5,683 nucleotides of DNA, from contig PMBA01000309.1 of NCBI GenBank assembly GCA_003152795.1, positions 4,548 through 10,230 on the forward strand, in the 5' to 3' direction. The stretch comes from Acidobacteriaceae bacterium. GTDB lineage: Bacteria; Acidobacteriota; Terriglobia; Terriglobales; Acidobacteriaceae. The translations under genes and the position numbers were made by a program. Below are positions 1 to 5,683 of this stretch, piece after piece (the stretch's first letter is position 1; every line of letters starts with the position of its first letter). Below the pieces are notes generated by a model, which saw only the letters and a program-made list of their open reading frames with translations, ran no database searches and was not told where the DNA came from.

Positions 1-2669
1 CCAAACTCGGCATTGTCTTCAAACAGGGAATTCGACCAAGCCGGTCCTCGTCCATCGTTATTCTTGGACCACGGCGTAGTCGGCAGGTTCCCGCCGTAGA
101 TCGAAGAGCAACCGGTGGCATTGGCGATCACCGAACGATCTCCAAACAGTTGCGAAACCAGCTTCAGATATGGCGTCTCGCCGCATCCCGAGCAAGCTCC
201 CGAAAATTCAAACAAAGGTTCCTGCACCTGTTGCTGCCGGATGCTCGTGTTCTTGATCTTCCGGCGATCGAGTTCTGGAATCTTGAGGAAGAAGTCCCAG
301 TTCTCGCGCTCCGGTTCGCGCAACGGCGGCTGCGCCACCATGTTGATGGCTTTCAGGCGAGTCTCGCTCTTGTTCTTCGCCGGACAGATATCCACGCAGA
401 TGCCGCACCCGGTGCAGTCCTCGGGCGCAACCTGGATCGTGTACTTCAGGCCCAGCCAGTCCTTGTCGCGCACCTCGGTGGACTTAAAAGTTGTGGGCGC
501 GCCTTCCAACTGCTTTGGGTCATACACCTTGATGCGGAGGACGGCGTGCGGACAGACCATGGCGCACTTGCCGCACTGTATGCAGATTTTTGTATCCCAC
601 GCTGGAATTTCGAGCGCGATGTTGCGCTTCTCCCACTTGGCGGTGCCTGTGGGGAAGGTGCCATCGACGGGGAACGCGCTCACGGGTATTTCGTCACCGT
701 GGCCGGCGTAGATTACGCCGAGCACATCGCGCTCGAACTGGGGCGCCCCGGAAGCGAACGCGGCCGGCATTTCAGCATGGCTCGTGACCTTCTCGGGAAC
801 CCTGACTTCGAACAGGTGGGCCAGGGTTTCATCCACCGCGCGCAGATTTTGCTGAACAACTTCGTCACCCTTCTTGCCGTAGGTGTAGCGAATGGACTCG
901 CGGATCGCTTCAATGGCCTCATCGCCCGGCAGCACCTTGGAGATGGCAAAGAAGCAGGCTTGCAGAATCGTGTTCATACGCGAGCCCATGCCGGTATCCC
1001 GAGCCACTTCATAAGCATCGATAATGAAGAACCGGGCTTTCTTGGCGATCAGTTGCGCCTGGACTTCGCGTGGCAGATGGTCCCACACTTCATCCTTGTG
1101 AAAAGGACTGTTGAGCAGGAAAACCCCGCCCGGAACCAGCGCGCTTAGCATGTCGTAACGCTCGAGAAAAATCCATTGATGGCAGGCCACGAAGTTGGCC
1201 TTCGTAATGAGGTAGCTGGAGCGGATCGGCTGTGGTCCGAAGCGCAGGTGTGAAACCGTCATCGCGCCCGACTTCTTGGAGTCGTAGACAAAGTACCCCT
1301 GGCCGTAGTTGGCAGTGTTCTCGCCGATGATCTTGATCGAGTTCTTATTCGCGCCCACCGTGCCATCCGCGCCCAACCCGTAGAACATGGCTCGCACCAC
1401 GTTCTCCGGTTCAATGGAAAAATCGGAATCGTAATCGAGACTGGTGTGGGTCACGTCGTCTTGAATGCCGACCGTGAAGTGGTCTTTCGGTTTCGCTGCC
1501 GCGAGGTTGTCGTAAACCGCTTTCACCATCGCGGGTGTGAATTCCTTTGAAGACAGGCCGTAACGTCCGCCGATAGTGTCCGGCGCGGCTTTCAGCGTTC
1601 CGTAACCCAGCTTGATTCCTTCCTGAAGCCCGTTGACCACGTCAAGATACAGGGGCTCTCTCCCGGCGCCCGCTTCCTTGGTGCGGTCAAGAACGGCAAT
1701 CTTGCGCACAGTTGGAGGAAGAGCTTCGAGGAAGCGCTGCACCGAAAACGGACGATACAGCCGCACTTTCAGCAAGCCAACTTTTTCCCCGTTCTGGTTC
1801 AGGTGGTCCACCGTCTCGTGCGCCGTCTCCGCGCCGGAACCCATCATGACGATCACGCGCTCGGCATCGGGTGCGCCCACGTAGTCGAACAGGTGATACG
1901 AACGCCCCACCACCTGCGAGAACTTGTCCATTGCGGCTTGGACCTTATCCGGGCAGGCATCGTAGTAAGGGTTGCCCGCTTCCCGCGCCTGAAAGTACAC
2001 GTCAGGATTCTGCGCGGTGCCGCGCAACACTGGATGGTCCGGAGAGAGCGCTCGCTGCCGGTGCTCGAAGACCCGATCCATGTTGATAAGGGCGCGCATG
2101 TCGTCTTCAGTCAGCACTTCGATCTTGTTGACTTCGTGCGATGTGCGGAAGCCGTCAAAGAAATGCAAAAAAGGAATTCGAGTTTCGAGCGTGGCCGCAT
2201 GCGCGATCAGCGCCAGGTCCATGGCCTCCTGCACCGAGTTCGACGAAAGCATCGCGAATCCTGTAGTTCGGCAGAACATGACATCCGAGTGGTCGCCGAA
2301 AATCGAGAGCGCATGGGTCGCGATCGTGCGCGCGCTGACGTGAAATGCCGTAGGCGTAAGTTCGCCCGCGATCTTGTTCATGTTGGGGATCATCAACAGC
2401 AAGCCTTGCGACGCCGTGAAGGTGGTGGACAGGGCTCCGGTCTGCAGCGCGCCATGAACCGCCCCGGCGGCGCCACCTTCGCTTTGCATTTCGACCACGT
2501 GGGGTACCGTGCCCCAGATGTTGGGCACTGCTTCCGACGACCATTGGTCCGCCCATTCCCCCATGTTTGACGAGGGCGTGATGGGGTAAATGGCGATGAC
2601 TTCATTCAGGCGGTAGGCGACATATGCGACGGCTTCGTTGCCGTCCATGGTCTTGAACTTGCGCTTCAT
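1..2669 (-). CDS. nifJ: Pyruvate:ferredoxin (flavodoxin) oxidoreductase, single-chain PFOR; C-terminus cut off by the window edge
   Basis: Catalyses reversible oxidative decarboxylation of pyruvate with CoA to acetyl-CoA, CO2 and reduced ferredoxin or flavodoxin, in the cytoplasm, using thiamine diphosphate (TPP) and three [4Fe-4S] clusters. The hand translation is open for 889 codons; the family is usually about 1,170-1,200 residues, so roughly the last 300 are outside. Seen in order: N-terminal domain with YPITPSS (T31), SEGG (E64) and R114, the same numbers as the active-site residues of Desulfovibrio africanus PFOR as I recall them; domain II at about 260-415; gamma-type domain III with GADGTVGANKNS (432-443) and FVYDSKKSG (460-468); the EKR motif (680-682); two ferredoxin-like cluster motifs (C696, C699, C702, C706 and C752, C755, C758, C762); and the start of the TPP domain with C826, C829 and C854, three ligands of the proximal cluster. 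The fourth ligand and the GDG TPP motif lie beyond the edge. The ATG at 2669 has a strong ribosome binding site. A different 2-oxoacid substrate cannot be excluded, but pyruvate is most likely. No nif genes are visible, so the symbol does not imply nitrogen fixation. Confidence 0.96.
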   Translation of the reverse strand, partial: MKRKFKTMDGNEAVAYVAYRLNEVIAIYPITPSSNMGEWADQWSSEAVPNIWGTVPHVVEMQSEGGAAGAVHGALQTGALSTTFTASQGLLLMIPNMNKIAGELTPTAFHVSARTIATHALSIFGDHSDVMFCRTTGFAMLSSNSVQEAMDLALIAHAATLETRIPFLHFFDGFRTSHEVNKIEVLTEDDMRALINMDRVFEHRQRALSPDHPVLRGTAQNPDVYFQAREAGNPYYDACPDKVQAAMDKFSQVVGRSYHLFDYVGAPDAERVIVMMGSGAETAHETVDHLNQNGEKVGLLKVRLYRPFSVQRFLEALPPTVRKIAVLDRTKEAGAGREPLYLDVVNGLQEGIKLGYGTLKAAPDTIGGRYGLSSKEFTPAMVKAVYDNLAAAKPKDHFTVGIQDDVTHTSLDYDSDFSIEPENVVRAMFYGLGADGTVGANKNSIKIIGENTANYGQGYFVYDSKKSGAMTVSHLRFGPQPIRSSYLITKANFVACHQWIFLERYDMLSALVPGGVFLLNSPFHKDEVWDHLPREVQAQLIAKKARFFIIDAYEVARDTGMGSRMNTILQACFFAISKVLPGDEAIEAIRESIRYTYGKKGDEVVQQNLRAVDETLAHLFEVRVPEKVTSHAEMPAAFASGAPQFERDVLGVIYAGHGDEIPVSAFPVDGTFPTGTAKWEKRNIALEIPAWDTKICIQCGKCAMVCPHAVLRIKVYDPKQLEGAPTTFKSTEVRDKDWLGLKYTIQVAPEDCTGCGICVDICPAKNKSETRLKAINMVAQPPLREPERENWDFFLKIPELDRRKIKNTSIRQQQVQEPLFEFSGACSGCGETPYLKLVSQLFGDRSVIANATGCSSIYGGNLPTTPWSKNNDGRGPAWSNSLFEDNAEF

Positions 2670-2672
2670 GAA

Positions 2673-2681
2673 CTCCCCTTC
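2673..2681 (-). promoter_or_regulatory. nifJ ribosome binding site
   Basis: The minus strand reads GAAGGGGAG followed by TTC and the ATG at 2669. This purine-rich Shine-Dalgarno-like stretch fixes the nifJ start, which also gives active-site residue numbers equal to those of the characterised Desulfovibrio enzyme. Confidence 0.8.
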
Positions 2682-2726
2682 TGGACTTTCTGTAAAACCG
2701 ATCGCTCTGAGGGAACGGTCCTCTAA

Positions 2727-2755
2727 AGAATGACGGATCGACGCTCGATTGTCGG
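2727..2755 (-). promoter_or_regulatory. Weak candidate sigma70-type promoter for nifJ
   Basis: On the minus strand, CCGACA (2755-2750) and CATTCT (2732-2727) are separated by 17 bases and match the -35 and -10 consensus at 4 and 3 of 6 positions. The match is poor on its own. It is listed because a start near 2720 would put the TGTGA-N6-TCACA centre at about -63, close to the -61.5 position where CRP activates class I promoters. A weak core promoter would fit an activator-dependent gene. Confidence 0.25.
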
Positions 2756-2764
2756 GAACATGGC

Positions 2765-2769
2765 TCACA
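2765..2769. promoter_or_regulatory. Third TCACA half-site next to the Crp/Fnr-type operator
   Basis: A TCACA pentamer starts exactly 11 bases before the TGTGA arm at 2776, which itself starts 11 bases before the TCACA arm at 2787. The three half-sites therefore lie on nearly the same face of the helix. The extra half-site is on the nifJ side of the main operator. It could support cooperative or alternative binding, or be chance. Confidence 0.35.
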
Positions 2770-2775
2770 GCGATG

Positions 2776-2791
2776 TGTGACCCGCGTCACA
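2776..2791. promoter_or_regulatory. Crp/Fnr-family operator, perfect TGTGA-N6-TCACA
   Basis: The plus strand reads TGTGACCCGCGTCACA: two perfect 6-base arms (TGTGAC and GTCACA) around a 4-base centre. The 5-6-5 arrangement equals the core consensus for E. coli CRP and close relatives such as Vfr and GlxR. It does not fit the TTGAT-N4-ATCAA site of FNR. The centre is about 114 bases upstream of the nifJ start codon and about 60 bases downstream of the ACD-GNAT stop codon, so nifJ is the natural target. The regulator is not encoded in this window, and whether it responds to cAMP or another signal is unknown. Confidence 0.62.
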
Positions 2792-2808
2792 AAGACCTTC
2801 TGGTGGAG

Positions 2809-2829
2809 CGCCCGGCGTTCTCGCCCGGC
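2809..2829. repeat. Short direct repeat CGCCCGGC x2 downstream of the ACD-GNAT gene
   Basis: CGCCCGGC occurs at 2809-2816 and again at 2822-2829, a 13-base period. On the minus strand the junction GGCG-AGAA-CGCC can form a 4-base-pair stem with a 4-base loop, but no T tract follows, so this is not a standard intrinsic terminator. It may be a weak RNA structure at the 3' end of the upstream message, or incidental in GC-rich DNA. Confidence 0.4.
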
Positions 2830-2842
2830 CGTCCAACAGCGA

Positions 2843-5599
2843 TTACAGGTCCATGAAAGCCTGGACCGAAGTGAGATCCGCACCCGGGCGAACCTGAAAG
2901 CCCACACGTTTCATGATGACCTGCATCGCCACGTTGTCGGGCAACATCTCCGCATATACCTGGCTCAACTTTTCATCCCGCGCAATCTGGACCACACGGC
3001 GGAGCAGTTCATACCCCAAACCAAGATTCTGATACTTGTCCGAAACCAGCACCGCTACTTCGGCTTCGTTCTTGCCGTGGAGCTTGTTGATGCGCCCAAC
3101 CGCCATGATGCGTCGCTCTCCGCTGCCGGGGTCCGTGTTTTCGGCAACCAGCGCTATTTCCCGGTCGTAGTCGCCGAAGCAGATGCGCAACAGCCGTTCA
3201 TGTGCCACTCGCCGGCTCAAGCTGAGAGAGCAGAAGTAGCGCAAATACACGCTACGATCGGACAGCGTCTCGTGAAACCTAACCAGCAGCGGTTCGTCCT
3301 CGGGGCGGATCGGCCGGATCGTAACCGCGCTCCCATCCTTCATCGTCCATGACGAGACATACTTTAATGGATAGGGTCGGATAGCGGGCTTGGGCAATTG
3401 CTCAAGGGTGACCGCGGGCCCGTGCAACACGATTCGGGCATCGAGAGCCACGATGCGCTCCGGCGAAGCGAGCAGCGGATTGATGTCAATTTCCGCAATC
3501 CACCGCTGTTCCAGCACGAGCTGGCTGAAGCGGACTAGCACGTTCTCCAGGGCCGCCATGTTGACCGGCTTGCGGCCACGCACTCCTTTGAGTGCGGTGA
3601 AGATTCGGGTCTGCTCCATCATTCTTTGCGCCAGCGTCGTATTCAGCGGCGGCAGAGCCAGAGCACGGTCGCGATACACTTCGACCAGTTGCCCACCCGA
3701 ACCAAACAGGACGACGGGCCCAAACTGCGGGTCTACGCTGCTGCCGAGGATTAATTCGTAACCCTCAATCTTCACCATCGGCTGTACGGTCACGCCGGAG
3801 AATTGGTCGCGGCCGGCTTTCTCCGCCACCGAGGACTCGATGGCGCGATACGCCGAGCGGACCGCAGCTTCGTTTGGCAAGTTCAGTTTCACTCCGCCAA
3901 CGTCGGTCTTGTGCGTGATGGTCTCGGAAAAGACCTTGAGCACTACCGGGAACCCAAGCTCCGCGGCAATGGCAGCGGCCTCGTCCTCGCTGGCCGCAGA
4001 GCGCGTTTCCACCGTGGGGATGCCGTAGAGCGCCAATAACTGTTTCGATTCCAGCTCGGTGAGCAGGACGCGGCCTTGCGCTCGCGCATTCTGAATGATT
4101 TGCCCAACCTGCGTGCGCGATGCGCTCTCCATTTCAGACTGGTCAGCCAGCGTCGGTGTCTCGTAGAGCCCGCGCAGGTTGTACGTGTACCTCCACATGT
4201 AGGTGAAAGCGCGCGCGGCGGTGTCGGGAAAGGGAAACGTTGGAATGCCCGCCGAATTCAGCGCAGCTTCGCCGGCGGCGATGCTGTTCCCGCCCATCCA
4301 ACTGGCGAGCACGGGCTTGCCGGTTTGTTTGGCGTAGGGCTTCAAGCGTTCTGCGATCTGCGACGGGTCCGTCATTCCTTGTGGCGCGAGGACGACCAGG
4401 AGCCCGTCGCTGTTCGGGTCCTGTGAAGCAATTTCCAGGGCGCGCGCGTAGCGCTCTGCATCGGCATCGCCGAGAACGTCGATGGGATTGTTATGGCTCC
4501 AGTGCTCCGGCAGAAATTCATCCAGGCGGCGCAGGCTCTCTGGCGAAAGGTCGGCCAGCTCTCCACCATTGGCGACGAGCGCGTCCGTAGCCAGGACCGC
4601 AGGGCCGCCCGCATTGGTTAGAATCGTAAGCCGTGGACCCTTGGGGCGGGGTTGTCTACCAAGCACTTCCGCCATATAGAAAAGGTCCGCGATGTGGTGT
4701 ACCCGCAAGACGCCCGAGCGGCGGAAGGCTGCCTCCAGCACTTCGTCGCTGCCCGTGAGCGCCCCGGTATGCGAAGCCGCCGCCCGCGAGGCCGCTTGCG
4801 ACCGGCCTGCCTTGATCACGATGATCGGTTTGGTGAGCGCAACTTCACGCGCTGCGGAGAGGAACGACCGCGCATCGCCCACCGATTCCATGTAGAGCAA
4901 GATGCTCTTGGTGCGCGGGTCGTCGCCAAAATGGTAGATCAAATCTCCCCAACCGACATCCACCATCGAGCCGGTCGAAACAATCGCGCTGAAGCCCACT
5001 TCTTCGCGGTGGCTCCAATCCAGGATCGCCGTCAATAGCGCTCCACTCTGACTCAAGAACGCGACGTTGCCCGCCTTGGGCGCATCTTTGGCGAATGTGG
5101 CATTCAACCCGATCGTCGGGTTCATAATGCCCAGGCAGTTAGGTCCAATCAGGCGCATGGAACCGCGCCGCAACTGTTCCTGAATCTGTTGTTCGAGAGC
5201 CGCTCCGGCCGGGCCACGCTCCCTGAATCCAGCGGAAATCACAACCGCGGACTTGGTTCCGGCATCCACGCACTCTCCAATAAGCTGCGGGACCGTCGCT
5301 GCCGGAGTGGCAACTATAGCCAGGTCCACTGCTTCAGGAATGTCGCGAATGCTCGCATAGGTCTTGAGCCCCAGCACTTCCGGATGCTTCGCGTTGACGG
5401 CATAAACCTTTCCTTGAAATCCACCGTGCAGCAGGTTCTCCAGAACGGTTCGTCCCACGGTGGCGGGACGACTGGTGGCGCCGATGACGGCCACCGAGCC
5501 GGCAGCGAACATTGCATCCAGGCCGTATCTCTCGCCTGTCGGCTTCTCGTCTTGATGATGCGGCAGTCGTCCCACCAGACCTGCTTCGGTCGAACTCAT
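2843..5599 (-). CDS. ADP-forming acetate--CoA ligase (ACD) alpha-beta fusion with C-terminal GNAT acetyltransferase domain (Pat/PatZ-like architecture)
   Basis: The protein has 918 residues; E. coli PatZ and Salmonella Pat have about 886 and the same domain order. Residues about 28-125 form a Rossmann CoA-binding domain ([11 protein letters not shown], 35-45). Residues about 150-310 form the succinyl-CoA-synthetase-like alpha part, with [11 protein letters not shown] (151-161), SQSGAL (183-188) and SHTGA (276-280), whose H277 is the expected phospho-histidine. A further ligase-CoA subdomain spans about 320-470. Residues about 510-730 form an ATP-grasp beta part with HKTDVGGV (563-570; H563 matches the second phospho-histidine of archaeal ACDs) and EIDINPLL (703-710). 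Residues about 757-918 are a GNAT domain: IRPIRPEDE (761-769), likely general base E847, acetyl-CoA loop QNLGLG (857-862) and [14 protein letters not shown] (888-901). By family, the ligase part interconverts acetyl-CoA + ADP + Pi with acetate + ATP + CoA, and the GNAT part acetylates protein lysines. The chosen ATG has GAGGAG five bases upstream; M30 is an alternative start but lacks this support. No signal peptide or membrane segment. The fold is certain; which activities operate is inferred. Confidence 0.95.
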   Translation of the reverse strand: MSSTEAGLVGRLPHHQDEKPTGERYGLDAMFAAGSVAVIGATSRPATVGRTVLENLLHGGFQGKVYAVNAKHPEVLGLKTYASIRDIPEAVDLAIVATPAATVPQLIGECVDAGTKSAVVISAGFRERGPAGAALEQQIQEQLRRGSMRLIGPNCLGIMNPTIGLNATFAKDAPKAGNVAFLSQSGALLTAILDWSHREEVGFSAIVSTGSMVDVGWGDLIYHFGDDPRTKSILLYMESVGDARSFLSAAREVALTKPIIVIKAGRSQAASRAAASHTGALTGSDEVLEAAFRRSGVLRVHHIADLFYMAEVLGRQPRPKGPRLTILTNAGGPAVLATDALVANGGELADLSPESLRRLDEFLPEHWSHNNPIDVLGDADAERYARALEIASQDPNSDGLLVVLAPQGMTDPSQIAERLKPYAKQTGKPVLASWMGGNSIAAGEAALNSAGIPTFPFPDTAARAFTYMWRYTYNLRGLYETPTLADQSEMESASRTQVGQIIQNARAQGRVLLTELESKQLLALYGIPTVETRSAASEDEAAAIAAELGFPVVLKVFSETITHKTDVGGVKLNLPNEAAVRSAYRAIESSVAEKAGRDQFSGVTVQPMVKIEGYELILGSSVDPQFGPVVLFGSGGQLVEVYRDRALALPPLNTTLAQRMMEQTRIFTALKGVRGRKPVNMAALENVLVRFSQLVLEQRWIAEIDINPLLASPERIVALDARIVLHGPAVTLEQLPKPAIRPYPLKYVSSWTMKDGSAVTIRPIRPEDEPLLVRFHETLSDRSVYLRYFCSLSLSRRVAHERLLRICFGDYDREIALVAENTDPGSGERRIMAVGRINKLHGKNEAEVAVLVSDKYQNLGLGYELLRRVVQIARDEKLSQVYAEMLPDNVAMQVIMKRVGFQVRPGADLTSVQAFMDL

Positions 5600-5604
5600 A
5601 AATG

Positions 5605-5610
5605 CTCCTC
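5605..5610 (-). promoter_or_regulatory. Ribosome binding site of the ACD-GNAT gene
   Basis: The minus strand reads GAGGAG, then five bases, then the ATG at 5599. The motif and spacing are near ideal and favour this start over the internal methionine at codon 30. Confidence 0.82.
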
Positions 5611-5649
5611 GCCTTGCAATCGTGCCACGGCAATAATTTTCTTTACTTA

Positions 5650-5678
5650 AGGATAGTCTATCGGCGAATGTCTCACAG
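5650..5678 (-). promoter_or_regulatory. Possible promoter of the ACD-GNAT gene
   Basis: On the minus strand, CTGTGA (5678-5673) and TATCCT (5655-5650) are 17 bases apart and match the -35 and -10 consensus at 3 and 4 of 6 positions. A start near 5643 would give a leader of about 43 bases. The -35 overlaps a TGTGA half-site like those before nifJ. The window ends just upstream, so a better promoter may lie outside. Confidence 0.22.
5652..5662. repeat. 11-base palindrome GATAGTCTATC
   Basis: Perfect 5-base arms (GATAG and CTATC) flank a single central base, about 53 bases upstream of the ACD-GNAT start codon, overlapping the possible -10 element. The position is right for an operator, but a palindrome this short can occur by chance and I do not recognise it as the site of a known regulator. 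Confidence 0.3.
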
Positions 5679-5683
5679 CCCGG

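Larger units (their letters stand above)
2670..2842. other. Intergenic spacer between the ACD-GNAT gene and nifJ
   Basis: This 173-base stretch carries no convincing gene. From the ACD-GNAT stop codon toward nifJ it holds a GC-rich 8-base direct repeat, a Crp/Fnr-type operator with an extra half-site, a weak candidate promoter and the nifJ ribosome binding site. I see no stem-loop followed by a T tract on the minus strand, so read-through from the upstream gene into nifJ remains possible alongside any internal promoter. Confidence 0.8.

Noticed and set aside
1..120. Possible frameshift or gene end of nifJ near the window edge
   Set aside because: The frame stays open and on-family to the first base (ATGCSSIYGG at 851-860, then NLPTTPWSKNN at 861-871), so the gene is cut by the window, not broken.
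150..1148. Open frame of 332 codons on the plus strand, opposite nifJ
   Set aside because: It lies wholly antisense to the well-supported PFOR frame. The translation shows no recognisable domain and is rich in Arg, His and Leu, as expected for the complement of GC-rich coding DNA.
1803..2570. Open frame of 255 codons on the plus strand
   Set aside because: Antisense shadow of the N-terminal part of nifJ; the composition is heavy in Arg, His and Val, and no family motif is visible.
2795..2842. Possible intrinsic terminator after the ACD-GNAT gene
   Set aside because: Only a 4-base-pair GGCG/CGCC stem is visible, and no T tract follows on the minus strand.
2602..2907. Minus-strand frame of 101 codons spanning the spacer
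   Set aside because: It overlaps the end of the ACD-GNAT gene and the start of nifJ in another frame. The Arg- and Ser-rich product shows no domain, and the real nifJ start has a good ribosome binding site.
2777..3352. Plus-strand frame of 191 codons covering part of the spacer and the GNAT domain
   Set aside because: Mostly antisense to the GNAT domain, no recognisable motif, and its start falls inside the operator palindrome.

Overview
The window holds two long protein genes, both on the minus strand and reading from high to low coordinates, separated by a 173-base spacer. A fusion protein of the ADP-forming acetyl-CoA synthetase family with a C-terminal GNAT acetyltransferase (918 residues, 5599 to 2843) is upstream. 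Downstream is the first 889 codons of a pyruvate:ferredoxin (flavodoxin) oxidoreductase (nifJ/PFOR), which starts at 2669 and runs off the left edge of the window. The nifJ reading frame was translated by hand and is open from 2669 to base 1. I see no RNA gene, insertion sequence, CRISPR array or integrase.

The DNA is moderately GC-rich, with ordinary bacterial ribosome binding sites before both genes. The protein types (single-chain PFOR, large ACD-GNAT fusion) and general sequence style suggest a soil-type bacterium such as an Acidobacteriota member. That assignment is an impression from protein style only; no marker gene is present to prove it.

Layout: 5683-5600 is the upstream region of the ACD-GNAT gene, with a GAGGAG ribosome binding site, an 11-base palindrome and a possible weak promoter. 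5599-2843 is the ACD-GNAT gene. 2842-2670 is the spacer, which contains a perfect TGTGA-N6-TCACA Crp/Fnr-family operator, a third half-site in exact 11-base register, a weak candidate promoter and the nifJ ribosome binding site. 2669-1 is nifJ.

The two enzymes meet at acetyl-CoA. PFOR makes it from pyruvate, or consumes it with reduced ferredoxin. An active ADP-forming synthetase would convert it to acetate with formation of ATP. The fused GNAT domain, by analogy with Pat/PatZ, would use acetyl-CoA to acetylate lysines of metabolic enzymes. Both catalytic histidines of the synthetase are present (H277 and H563), so the protein may combine synthetase and acetyltransferase activities. The operator in the spacer suggests that nifJ has its own control by a Crp/Fnr-type regulator. 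Nothing here is a wholly unknown system; the most checkable new points are the operator array and the intact synthetase active site in a Pat-like fusion.
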